Part shown: positions 36,659-51,467 of the stretch, in pieces
Position numbering within the stretch: the stretch's first letter is position 1
How the letters are laid out: every line of letters starts with the position of its first letter
Notes under the pieces: model-generated
Seen by the model: the letters and a program-made list of their open reading frames with translations, nothing else
What the model was told of the DNA's origin: nothing
The model's database searches: none
Source: Iris pallida
Taxonomy: Eukaryota; Streptophyta; Magnoliopsida; Asparagales; Iridaceae
DNA: 64,000 nt
Direction: 5' to 3'
Assembly (NCBI GenBank): GCA_029216955.1
Contig: JANAVB010016199.1
Coordinates: forward strand, 13,296,489-13,360,488
Made by a program: the position numbers and the translations under genes

Positions 36659-37077
36659 TCCCCCAACTTCTTCCCTGCTCTCCGCCCGAGCCTCGTCACC
36701 CTCTCCCGCCGGTCGCCCGCTCTCTCACGCCCACAGCTCCTCTTTCCTCCGACTTCTTCCTCTCTCGCGCCACTCTCTCCTCCTTCTTCTGTGTCTTTTT
36801 ATTTTTAATCCCTCTTTTTTCCCCTTTGCTAACGAATATAAGCAGCAGTCAGTTGCTGCCTTTTGGTTTCTGTGTGTCACTTTCGGTTTTATTTTATTTT
36901 AATTTATTTCATTTTATTTTCTCCTTTCTTCTTTTTCTTTTCCCAGATTATTGTAGGAATTAAGTAAATTATTATTATTGTTAATATTATTTATTATTTT
37001 ATTATTATTATTATTAGATGTTGATTGATAATTTAGTTGTATTTTGGTGAGAGCAACACTACAGTTGTTGAACACTA

Positions 37078-37079
<2 letters not shown>

Positions 37080-37112
<33 letters not shown>

Positions 37113-37125
37113 TATTATTATTATT
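37080..37125. repeat. (ATT)n microsatellite
   Basis: About 15 trinucleotide units. The other A1 LTR copies (about 42200-42262 and 60070-60117) have different lengths and interruptions. Confidence 0.9.
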
Positions 37126-37934
37126 AATATTTTTATTTCCTGATGATATGATATAAACCTAAATACATGCATATCTTGTGATCATAGTTTCTTAATTTAT
37201 TTATTCATTTTGAGTAACTATACTATAGTACTATTAATATTTGTTATATAAAATTATACTTTCAAAAATTTGGGGAAAATATATCATGTTTTCTTATCTA
37301 AATAAATTGTAGGTTTTTAAAACCTAGGAAAATCTACTTTATCTAGTTAAAATAAATCATACTTTGTTCTACAGAATTTTAGTCTTGAACCTAGATGATT
37401 TGAGATTCCCAAATATTATATATATTTCCAAGTATTATAAAATATTTTCAAAATCGTATATAGATTAATTATCCAATTCTTCCTATTATCGATCCTTGTC
37501 CATGACTAATCCTAGATTCCTATCCCCTCGCCAATTTTGTACTTCACTATGTCCACCCTAACTAATTTGACCCTTCTGGACCGATGGAACCGTCTGTGCC
37601 GACATCAGAGGTCACCTGCGTAGTTATTGTACCGAAGTCGCAATTTGTGCCACCTTGATCATTGTAGCACACGAGGCGTCCTACCAGGCAAGACACCTTG
37701 CCATTTGCTGTTTATTTATTTAGCTCATTTCATGCATTATTCATTATTTTCTTTATTGCAAAAAAAACTGTGATACATGGCATAACCTGTTAGAACTTAC
37801 TGTTCAGTTATATTTTCTGCTATGTATTATTTTTCTTACCCATTAAAAGATTTAAGGGACTACCTTGTGTGTTGCATTCATAGGCCTTGACATATTTATA
37901 CCACGTTGTTGTGAGTCACATATGGACTCGGACA

Positions 37935-38023
37935 TGCGTGATTGGCTGGCCACCAGTACGTATAAGCCGTACGTTAGGAAATAACTGCTAATAGAATTGC
38001 ATGTTAGAAGACTTAGCAGTTAT
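37935..38023 (+). ncRNA. Two conserved stem-loops in A1 LTR transcript
   Basis: Stem-loop 1: TGCGT, bulged G, ATTGG (37935-37945), 7-nt loop CTGGCCA, CCAGT-ACGTA (37953-37962). Stem-loop 2: ATAACTGCT (37981-37989)/AGCAGTTAT (38015-38023), perfect. Compared with A2, pairs C-G to T-A and A-T to G-C have changed on both sides in stem 1, evidence that pairing itself is kept. In the A1 3' LTR copy (43084-43171) one pair of stem 1 is lost. Confidence 0.6.
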
Positions 38024-38974
38024 GAGTTGGCATTGGGCGGGGAGAACTGATTGGAAGTTGACTACCACCCTATCTATCGTAGACTCACTCGCTACTAAGG
38101 AACGATAGGTAGACTATATGCTATAGACTCGCTCGATACTGAGGAATAGAATATGGTATTGTAACTCGCTACTGAGGTACTGTATTTTCTTGACTTGACC
38201 CGGTAGTCATGCGACCATGAACTGTTCTTAAAATTGCATTCACTTAGATTTGGTTAGGCGACCTTATCCGTTAGGTATGAGTACTCTTGGTTTGGGTACT
38301 TGTATCTGACCGTGGCTTAGAACAATAACTTATCGCGGATTAGTTCGTCACATCTTGTCATTGTTTGGTTGTAGGTGTGGCTTACTACTCCGATGAGAAG
38401 GTATTGAACCTTGTTGGGATCCGGATACCATATTGGATTCATAGCATGGAAAGATACGTCACCGTGAATTAGTTTATCATCTCATGTCCTTATTTGGTTG
38501 GGGGATGGTAAGCTAATTCAATAGGTGTGTGTTGGACCATGTTATAATTCGATTGACTTATTTATTTGAGCAATATTTATTCATTTTATATGGCATAATA
38601 TTATGTGTCTTGTTACGTCCCTCTAAGTACCTGGTTATCTCGCCAAGTGTGTTCTCTTGTCTTTCGCAGGTATTCTAGCTCTAGCTGTGGTCCTCTCTAT
38701 TTCTTCGAGGATGATTGTACTTGGATCGTCTTCGCTTCGCCAAACTCATTTTATTTTTTATGTACTTCTTTTCATAGTTGGCAGTGGATTTGTCCTCCGC
38801 CCAACTACATGTACCAATGACAATTTAATATCATTATATGATATCTTTTATTCATTATTTTGTGTGGATGAGATTAGTTATGGTTCTACTGTATTATATA
38901 GCTTACGTATATTTATTATACGGCTAGCATGTCTACGCTCCTAGTCCTACGTATTTTGGGACTGGGGCGTTACA

Positions 38975-40272
38975 TATTTTTGTGGTGGCCCATGCAGATC
39001 AAGATAAATTGTTTGGTTACTTTACCGTACCACACAAGCCTGCAAATAGGATTAGAAGTCTAGGATCTCATCCACATGCTTGACCTCTTTCCTCGATTCC
39101 ATATTCGAACTATCGTTTGACTCATCGACTGCATCTTGCTTGATTCCTTATATCGTAATTTTTATCTTCCCTTCGTGTTTTCTAGAGGTTAGACAGGTGA
39201 CCCCTACTAGTTAGACATGTTTCTTTTGTCCCAAAACACCATTAGTTTAATTCTTTAAGTTGGGTAGAATGTCTTGTGACCTAGCAATCCCTTTGTCCTT
39301 GTGACCCATATTCACAAGTTTACTTAGATTCTAGAATTTAGAGGACCCTAACCCGTCTAGCCAACCGAGGACTTGGACAAGAAGACTATAGGATGACTAT
39401 ATAAGACCATCACATGACATGACTTCGATCCTTTAGAAGTTCGACTATACTCCCTCTCAATTTTAAACTCTGGTGCCTATAATTTCACCCTCTTAACAAA
39501 TATTGCTACTATAATCTAGATTTGCAAGTTCATTGATTTATCGAACTTGTTCATGACATATGTTATTGGAAGAGCTCCCACTAACATATTGTCTAATCAG
39601 AACCGGTGCATAATGGTCTGATCAACCAAGTGCACTTTGGTTCGCTTTTGTCTATTATTCTACGTGGATGGAACATAATTAAACTTGGCCTTTAGAATCC
39701 CATCCACGACTGCCTTGACAATTCCTTTAAAATTATTCGGTCGTCTTTGAAACACGTATTCGTATTCGATGTCATCACCTTTGAACTCCTTATTGCTTTC
39801 GCCTTCACCTATTTAGAATGACGAAGGCGTTGTACTAGAACTTCCTCTAGCCTTCCTATCGATTATAACCATTATCACCCGATGTTGCTATATTTTCATC
39901 CTAAACTGCTCGTTCTTTTTCTCAGCCCTATATTTACTACCGCGACCTCCTAATCACTTAAATAGGAGTGAATTTAAAATCGTTCTCTTAATCGTGCCCT
40001 CAATCTACTCTTAAGAAACCATAACTTTAAGGTCTCTAATTTATTTTCTCTTGTTATCATAATATTCTTTATTGCCTGTTATCTTGTTTTTACTCATTTT
40101 CCTTCTTGCGCTAACCCATGATTATCCTCGCCATTAATTGAAATCACGATTTTCTAATGCATCTTTTGGTTGAACGTTTTGATTTGATTTTTCCTCATCG
40201 CTACCCCTTTATGCCCTCTCACCCCTACTGATTCTTAATTTCGAGGACAAAATTCTTTTAAGTTGGGTAGGA
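38975..40272 (+). other. A1 internal region (non-coding)
   Basis: 1298 bp holding the primer-binding site TGGTGGCCCATGCAGATC (38983-39000), the stem-loop block (39558-39642) and the purine tract TAAGTTGGGTAGGA (40259-40272) after a TTTCGAGGACAAAATT box. No gag-pol motif is seen in any frame. It is colinear with the A2 internal region and, more distantly, with D's. A near copy is at 61970-63270. Confidence 0.85.
39558..39642 (+). ncRNA. Conserved three-stem-loop block in A1 internal region
   Basis: SL1: ATATGTTA (39558-39565)/TAACATAT (39582-39589), eight perfect pairs, with inner TGG/CCA and the palindrome GAGCTC (39572-39577) at the tip. SL2: ATCAGA (39596-39601)/TCTGAT (39617-39622). SL3: AACCAA (39624-39629), loop GTGCACT, TTGGTT (39637-39642), with GTGCAC self-complementary. 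It lies ~590 nt into the internal region, where retroelements often carry packaging and dimerisation signals. Role inferred. Confidence 0.6.
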
Positions 40273-43200
40273 TGTAAAATCCCTAAATTTTCACTATATT
40301 TTTTATATAAATTTGATACCGATTTTTTTAATTGTATATTGTACGTCGCGTAGTTGCATTGTACGTCGCGCACGAAATTTTGTTTTTCATAATTGCTCGA
40401 CGAGTGCGAATATGTACGAGCGTACATATTTTAGAAAAACATTTTTTATTTTTTTATAGTTTCAAAATAATATATATAATAATTATTTTAGCTATCGTAC
40501 AAAATTCCAAGCTCATTATTTTATTTATTTATTTATTTTATTTATTTTATTTATACAAAGCATTTCGTTTATAACAATTATTGATAATATTTTTCGTGCA
40601 TACATATATATTTCATAAATATTTTATTGGTTTATTTTTAAATAATAATGTAATTTTGAAATTAATTATTATTATAATTTTAGTGTTCATAAAAATATAT
40701 TTTAAAATGGTTGATATTTGTTAAAATTAATTATGATGATTTACAAATTTGAATGTATGGATTTAGATTTATCTATATTTAATTTGGATTGAATTTGGAA
40801 TTGATTTGAATTGTTTTAAAAAATTTATTTAAATTAAGTAGAGAATTATCTAATTGGGTTTTAAATATTCATAATCCTTATCCAACTGGGAATTCCCACA
40901 TCCTATAAATAGGCAAGTACTCCTCCATAAATTCTTCACAACCACAAAAATTTCTCTCCATAATTGTCGTGCATCGTATCGGTGTGCACATCTTATTCTA
41001 TAGTTTACATCTACATTATCTCCTTCCCGTGTCGGACACACCCCGACATCATCAATCCCTAAACCTAACCTAATCCAACCCGAGCCATCTACCCACCACG
41101 GTGCCACCACGACCCTCGTCGTTCCAACCACCATCGGGACGACCCACAGTATCCTCGCCATCATGACCCCTGTAACACAAACCAGCCGTCATCACCCGAA
41201 ATCACCAGCATCTCCCCCACCACGACCAGAAGACCACCGCACTACCACTTCTGCGACCACCCTCTACAACCACCACCAACGTGGCCGCTCCTTCCCGACA
41301 CACTGCCAGCCTCGCCGCCACCAAACCCAGAACCCACTGTCCAAACCATCCGACCTCCTCTTTCCACACGACCACGCCACCACCGCCGTTTTTCCTCCGG
41401 CCACCGGAGAACCACCACATCCGGTCCGACCACCACACCCGTCATCATCCACATCTCGACCAAAACCACCCAAAATAAAAACCCCAAAATTAAGAACACC
41501 ACCACCTCCAGGACTTACCTCCGCCGCGCTTTGTCGCGCCCGTCCGCCAGCGACCGCCCTCGTCGCCTTGATCTCCTCCGCCGAAGCCTCCGACCGCCTC
41601 TTCGCCCACGACCAGCGCGCCGCGCCACGGCCGCACTCCGCCCGACCTCTTCCGGCGCCGTCCCACCACGTGAGTCGCCGTCTCTCCTTCCCTCTCCTCC
41701 GATCGTCCCCTGCCCGCACCTAGCCGCCGCACAGCCCATCCGGCCACCCTACTCCGTCGAGCCTCCGCACAGCGGCCGCTCGCCCCAACTCCCCGACTTC
41801 TCCCCGCTCTCCGCCCGAGCCTCGTCACCCTCTCCCGCCGATCGCCCGCTCTCTCGCGCCCACAGCTCCTCTTCCCTCCGACTTCTTCCTCTCTCGCGCC
41901 ACTCTTTCCTCCTTCTTCTGTGTCTTTTTATTTTTAATCCTCTCTTTTCCCCTTTTCTAACGAATATAAGCAGCAGTCAGTTGCTGCCTTTTGGTTTCTG
42001 TGTGTCATTTTTGGTTTTAATTTATTTTATTTTATTTTCTCCTTTCTTCTTTTTCTTTTCCAAGATTATTGTAGGAATTAAGTAAATTATTATTATTGTT
42101 AATTATATTATTATTATTTTATTATTATTATTATTAGATGTTAATTGATGATTTAGTTGTATTTTGGTGAGAGCAACACTACAGCTGTTGTACACTACTG
42201 TTATTATATTATTATTATTATTATTATTATATTATTATTATTATTATTATTATTTTATTATTTTATTATTTTTATTTCCTGATGTATGTGGTATAACCTA
42301 AATACATGCATATCTTGTAATCATAGTTTTCTTAATTTATTTATTCATTTTGAGTAACTATACTATTAGTACTATTAACATATTTGTTATATAAAATTTA
42401 TACTTTCAAAAATTTGGTGAAAAATATATGTTTTCTTATCTAAATAAATTGTAGCTTTTAAAACCCTTGGAAAATCTACTTTTATCTAGTTAAAATAAAT
42501 CACTACTTTGGTCTACAGAATTTTAGTCTTGAACCTAGATGATTTTGAGATTCCCAAATATTATATATATTTCCAAGTATTATAAAATATTTTCGAAATA
42601 TATAGATTAATTATCCAAATTCTTCCTATTATCGATCCTTGTCCATGACTAATCCTAGATTCCTATCCCCTCGCCAATTCTGTACTTCACTATGTCCACC
42701 CTAACTAATTTGACCCTTCTGGACCCGATGGAACCGTCTGTGCCGACATCAGAGGTCACCTTGCATAGTTATTGCACCGAAGTCGCAGTTTGTGCCACCT
42801 TGATCATTGCAGCACACCAGGCGTCCTACCAGGCAAGACAGCTTGCCATTTGCTGTTTATTTCTTTTAGCTCATATTTCATGCATTATTAATTATTTTCT
42901 TTATTGCAAAATAAACTGTGATACATGGCATAACCTGTTGGAACTTACTGTTCAGTTATTTTCTGCTATGTATTATTTTTTTATCCATTAAACCAAGATT
43001 TAAGGGACCACCTTGTGTGTTGCATTCATAGGCCTTGACACATTTATACCACTTTGTTGTGAGTCACATATAGGATTCGGACATGCATGATTGGCTGGCC
43101 ACCAGTACGTATAAGCCGTGCGTTAGGAAATAACTGCTAATATAATTGAATGTAGAAGACTTAGCAGTTATGAGTTGGCATTAGGCGGGAAGAACATGAT

Positions 43201-44126
43201 TGGAAGTTGACTACCACCATATCTATCGTAGACTCGCTCGCTAATGAGGAACGATAGGTAGACTATATGCTATAAACTCACTCGATACTGAGGAATAGTA
43301 TATTGTGTTGTGACTCGCTACTGAGGTACTGTATTGTTTTGACTTGATCCGGTAGTTATGCGACCATGAACTGTTCTTAAAACTGCATTCACTTAGATTT
43401 GGTTAGGCGACCTTATCCATTAGGTATGAGTACTCTTGGTTTGGGTACTTGTATCTGACCGTGGCTTGGAACAATAACTTGTCATGGATTAGTTCGTCAC
43501 ATCTTGTCCTTGTTTCGTTGTAGGTGTCGTTTACTACTCCGATGAGAAGGTATTGAATATTGTTGGGGTCCGGATACCATATTGGATTCTTAGCATGGAA
43601 AGATACGTCACCGTGAATTAGTTTATCATCTCATGTCCTTGTTTGGTTGGGGGGGATGGTAAGCTAGTTCAATATGGTGTGTTGGACCATGTCATAATTC
43701 GATTGACTTATTTATTTGGAAATATTTATTCAGTTATATGGCATGATATTATGTATCTTGTTATGTCCCTCTGAGGACCTGGTTATCTCGCCAGGTGTGT
43801 GCTCTTGTCTTTCGCAGGTATTCTAGCTCTAGCCGTGGTCCTCTCTATTTCTTCGATGATGATTGTACTTGGATCGTCTTCGCTTCGCTCGCCAAACTCA
43901 TTTCATTTTCCATGTACTTTTTTTCATAGTTCGCAGTGGATTTGTCTCCGCCCAACTACATGTACCAATGACAATTTAATATCATTATATGATATCTTTT
44001 ATTCATTTATTTTGTGTGGATGAGATTAGTTGTAGTTCTACTGCATTCTACAGCTTACGTATATTTATTATACGGCTGGCATGTCTACGTTCCTAGTCCT
44101 ACGTATTTTGGGACTGGGGCGTTACA
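40273..44126 (+). mobile_element. A1 3' LTR (complete)
   Basis: 3854 bp, TGTAAAATCCC to GGGGCGTTACA. In order: AT-rich U3; TATAAATAG at 40904-40912; C-rich leader (41040-41900); (ATT)n; a conserved segment near 42690-42840 ending in donor-like AG/GCAAGA (42831-42838); the stem-loops 43084-43171; acceptor-like TTTCGCAG ending 43817. A frame of ~60 codons at 42692 onward (LDPMEPSV...CTEVAV) also exists in the A2 LTRs, but no known protein family is recognised. Confidence 0.9.
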
Positions 44127-44349
44127 GAATAGAATATGATGAACTGTGCGCCTCCGTCATCAGCTCCTGACGAAGCTCTCCATTGGGAACATAGAGGCGA
44201 TCTCCACACCTCAGAGTTTCGTCCTCATGAATGCGCAGTCCGGTCTGCATACTGGCTTCTGTCCTCTGTCGAAGTCGCTGAAATACCATTGTCTGTAATG
44301 CGGCTCTGATCCTCTCTACCAACGAAGACTGCACCTGCAGGCTAGCCAA
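44127..44349 (-). pseudogene. Integrase N-terminal region of element C, cut by A1
   Basis: The minus-strand frame runs [18 protein letters not shown]...ELMTEAHSSSYSI and reaches the A1 boundary in the middle of the zinc-domain His codon. It corresponds to the C-terminal ~70 residues of B's RT-RNase H frame. The rest of the integrase is at 740-2036 on the other side of the insert, and the codon is completed exactly there. Confidence 0.87.
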
Positions 44350-45360
44350 CTATCCATCTGCTCCTGGTAGTACCACCTCGATCCCCAACTCTCGTAGCTC
44401 CTCTAGAAGATGGGGCTGAGTCGTCAACATGTACGCCATAGGCCTCCCTGCTCAAAGCATCTGCTATGACGTTCGCCTTCCTGGATGGTACTGTAGCTCG
44501 ATCTCAAAGTCTTTCATTAGCTCCAACCACCTCTGTCTCAGATTAGCTCCTTCTGAGTGTAGACGTACTTTAAGCTCTTATGGTCCGTGAATATCTTACC
44601 CTCTCACCATACAAGTAGTGTCTCCAAAGCTTCAGGGCAAAGATAACCGCGGCAAGCTCCAAGTCGTGGGTTGGATAATTCTTCTCATGAACCTTCAGCT
44701 GCCTCGAAGCATATGCTACAACCTTCCGTGCTGCATCAAAACGCATCCCAATCCCTTTCCGGATGCGTCGCTGTAGATCACAAACCCTCCTGGTGGATGG
44801 TATAGTCAGAATAGGTGCTTGGTGTGGCGTTCTTCAGCTCATCAAATGCCACCTGGCACTCCTTGTAGATAAACTCCTGCTCCTTCCGGGTCAAACGGGT
44901 CATCGGCTCAGCGATCCTCGCGAAGTTCTCTACGAACCTCCGGTAATACCCGGCAAGTCCAAGAAAACTTCTCACCTCGAGACATTGGTAGGGGTCGGCC
45001 ATGTCTCTACGGACGAGATCTTCGCTGGGTCCACAGATATACCCTCTCCTGAGATGACGTGTCGAGAAAGAGACACGGTCCAGAAAGAACTCGCACTTGC
45101 TCAGCTTGGCATAGAGTCTCTCGCTCCTCAATGTCTCCAACACAATCGAAATGCCTCCCTGCTCCTCGTGGCTTTCGAGTACACCAATATGTCATCGATG
45201 AACACGACACGAACTGATCCAAATACTGGTGAAACACTCTGTTCATCAGATTCATGAACACAGCAGGCGCATTGGTCAAACCAAAAGGCATCACCAGGAA
45301 CTCGTAGTGACCATAACGAGTCCTGAAGGCTGTCTTCGAATGTCCTCCTTCCACCTTCAC
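44350..45360 (-). pseudogene. Element C RNase H, connection and RT palm, heavily frameshifted
   Basis: Recognisable minus-strand pieces are: 45007-45360 with [39 protein letters not shown] (RT palm, MPFG and NAPA intact), after which the frame slips just before the FIDD active-site region; 44778-45143 with [15 protein letters not shown] and [29 protein letters not shown] (connection); and 44360-44777 with RNase H remnants readable only by switching frames. Many single-base gaps, rather than nonsense changes, break it, unlike B. Confidence 0.85.
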
Positions 45361-45376
45361 TTGATGGTACCCGATC

Positions 45377-45682
45377 TCAAGTCGATCTTCGAAAACACCT
45401 GGCTCCAGTCAACTGATCAAATAGGTCGTCGATCCGAGGCAAGGGGTACTTGTTCTTGATGGTCAGTACATTCAGGGCTCTGTAATCAATGCACATTCGG
45501 ACAGTCCCATCCTTCTTCGAAAAAAAACTGGGCTCCCCAAGGTGAAGCACTCGTCGGATGAATCCTATAGTCTGCAACTCCTCCAGCTGAAGCTTCAACT
45601 CATCTAGCTCCTTCTTCGCCAACCGGTACACATTAGAAGAGACCGGTGCTGCTCCTGGTACTAGCTCGATGGAAAACTCCAC
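45377..45682 (-). pseudogene. Element C reverse transcriptase N-terminal part
   Basis: The frame [30 protein letters not shown]...[32 protein letters not shown] is the standard RT entry. The GSPWGAP motif is damaged by a local frame slip ([12 protein letters not shown]). It leads into 45007-45360 after a short frameshift. Confidence 0.9.
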
Positions 45683-46164
45683 TTGTCTGTCAGGTGAAGA
45701 CCTGGCAGCTCCCGGAAGACGTCATAAACTCTGCAACAATCGACGGTGGTGCTCTCCATCGCCATGTAGACACCAACGGAGGCCTACTCCTCGCTCTACG
45801 GTCCCTCTCATGAACTCGAACTCTGGGCGATCTGGCGGTCTGAAGATGACGCTCCCCTCGGCACTCCAAACGGCATGATACTGGCTTAACCAGTCCATCC
45901 CCAAAACAACGTCGAAGTTTGGCATAGGAAACACCAAAAATCGAGCTTATCTCCTTCCACATACAACCACGGAGCACGTCCTACACGTGCTAGTGACTGG
46001 GACGATCCCTCCACCCATAAGAATCCTCCAACTCTTGGTAAGGGCGAGGTGGCTACTTTGTGCATAGAAACGAAACTACTAGATATGAAAGACATAGTGG
46101 CTCCGGAATCGAACAGTACAACAGCAGGCAATGATGCAACTAAGATAGTACCTGTGATCGCCAC
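45683..46164 (-). pseudogene. Element C aspartic protease region
   Basis: The catalytic motif VVLFDSGATMSFISSSFV is in the piece 45886-46164, and the downstream motif FDVVLGMDWLSQYHAVW in the overlapping piece 45722-45937 in another frame. One or more indels lie between them near 45940-46050. The order (after gag, before RT) is as expected. Confidence 0.88.
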
Positions 46165-46597
46165 TCCCTCTGGCTCCTCTGTCCTGGTGCCATAGCAAAA
46201 TCTGCCCTCTCCTCTGAGCCTCTGTCTGCTGACGGTACTGCGCCTCCTGTGGGGGCAGTGGTCCCCGCTAATATTCTGGCGCTCGCTGGACTGCAGTCGC
46301 CTGTGCTAGTGGCTGGGTCCTGGAGGAGCTGTCCTGGGGGCCAACTGCTGAGCTCTGTCATTGCACTGTGGGCAGTCCATGGCCTGATGCTGTCCCGATC
46401 CGTACCTCAGGTAATGGTTGAGCCTCTTCCTGTACTCCCCCTGAAAGTGCCCCTTTTTCCATAGTGGTGACAAGTCGGAAGCTCCCTCTGCTGGTACGGG
46501 TGGCTCTCTGCTGCTGATGATGGGTCCCTGGGCGTCTAGTCGGGCCTCCAGTCTGAACTTGGCTAGTGCAGCGGTCTGAGTAGGGCCTCACGCTCAA
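46165..46597 (-). pseudogene. Element C gag nucleocapsid region (degraded)
   Basis: The minus strand has open frames rich in Gln, Arg and Ser (46358-46597, 46140-46361) between the capsid-like region and protease. A remnant of a zinc-knuckle region can be guessed only by changing frame, so I do not claim a working knuckle. Confidence 0.55.
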
Positions 46598-47568
46598 CGG
46601 ATCCCGATTGATAGCTTCTGGACTCTGGCCTCGGCTAGCACCTTTTCGTAGGTAGTCCTCGACTGTGCGCTCGTATACCTCTGAAGCTCCTTCGTCAGGC
46701 CGTGATGGAACCTTCGGGCCTTCTCCCTCGTCTGGTAGCAGTAGTGTGCTGAACCAGCTGAGATGACTAAACTCTGTGTCATACTCGTCTACGGTTATGT
46801 TCCCCTACTTGAGGTGGAGGAACTAATCGTAGAGAGCATCTCGGACGGTAGTTGGTAAGTACTTGCCTCAAAGTACTCCAAAAACTGCTTCCAAGTCTTG
46901 TTCTTGCCGACTTCTCGCTCCTTCGATTCCCACCAATGATGGGCATTCTCCATCTGAGTCCTCACGGCAGTCATCCACAAGTCAGCAGGTAGCTGCGAAG
47001 CCTCCAAGGTCTTCTGGTGTTGGCTATCCAGTCTGATATCTCCTACGTGCTCTCGTTCCCTTTGAAGGGATTTGGGTTCATCTGACAGTACCTCCAAACG
47101 GTGCCCACCTGCTGGACTGGTGTTGGGGCTGATGGTGGTACCGGTGCTGGTGCTGTCATCCTCTCTAAGGCAGTCATCAGAGTCTACCTCATAGTCTCCG
47201 TCTGCTGCCATTGCTGCTGCATCATCATCTGGAAGAACTAGAATATCTGGGGTTGTCCCTCCGGCTGTGGCATCTGCGGTGGGATAGGTGCATACGGCAT
47301 CTGCTGCTGGTACGCTCCCTGCAGCATCTAAAGAGGATTGGGTGCATAGGGCACCTGCTGCTGGTATGCTCCCTGCGACATCTAGGGAGGGAAAGGAAGG
47401 TGGTGGTGGCAAAGGGTTCTCCTCCTGATGCATCGGCGTCTGAGATGTCTGGCCCTCCTGGTGCATGGGTGCCGACTGCGGTGCGAACCCCGCATGAATG
47501 GATGGATCATCGGACGGCCTGAACTCGTCCAGAAGTCTGGGTGTCCGTAGGATCTGGAGTCCTATCAT
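46594..47568 (-). pseudogene. Element C gag (two pieces)
   Basis: The piece 46795-47568 (257 codons) has a long acidic, Pro/Ala-rich N-terminus with a repeated GAxCTQSSLDAAGSVPAADAVCT-like unit. It ends with a Retrotrans_gag-like segment: MENAHHWWESKEREVGKNKTWKQFLEYFEASTYQ. The piece 46594-46782 has YQTREKARRFHHGLTKELQRY, the following Gag motif. A frameshift near 46785 separates them. The acidic extension before the capsid is not seen in B. Confidence 0.8.
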
Positions 47569-47835
47569 CGCTGGGCGAGGGTATCGGATGCCTGGGCAAC
47601 GCCATAAGTCGTGCGTCCACCATGCAAATGCATCTCTCTGAAAGAGACAAAATTTATAAGATAGGTGCAGGAAACAAGCAGGATGCTAAATTTCAATCTT
47701 AAGATTTAAGAAGCGGAAGTCAAGGCGATAATCAAATTATGGATGAGATCCTGCATTTCATAGTTCTAATTGAAGCTCGCGTCGGTTTTATCCTAAGCGA
47801 TGAACAGGGACCTGCATAGACTACCACTAAAACCA
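47569..47835 (-). other. Element C leader with primer-binding site
   Basis: About 270 nt between gag and the 5' LTR. The minus strand reads TGGTAGTCTATGCAGGTC at 47809-47826, 9 nt from the LTR. This is the same type of primer-binding site as in A1, A2, B and D, with three differences from B and D. Confidence 0.75.

Positions 47836-51467
<3,632 letters not shown>

Larger units (their letters stand above)
36659..38974 (+). mobile_element. A1 5' LTR, second segment
   Basis: Matches about 41791-44126 of the A1 3' LTR and ends GGGGCGTTACA. The ~590 bp of A1 LTR between 41204 and 41790 are absent from this copy, deleted together with the end of A2. It includes an (ATT)n tract (37080-37125), stem-loops (37935-38023), short repeats of GACTCGCTCG/CTACTGAGG near 38085-38180, and TTTCGCAG near 38668. 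Confidence 0.87.

Noticed and set aside
41163..42085. Overlapping Pro/Arg/Ser-rich frames in the A1 leader
   Set aside because: C-rich leader with open frames on both strands, no motif, inside an LTR.
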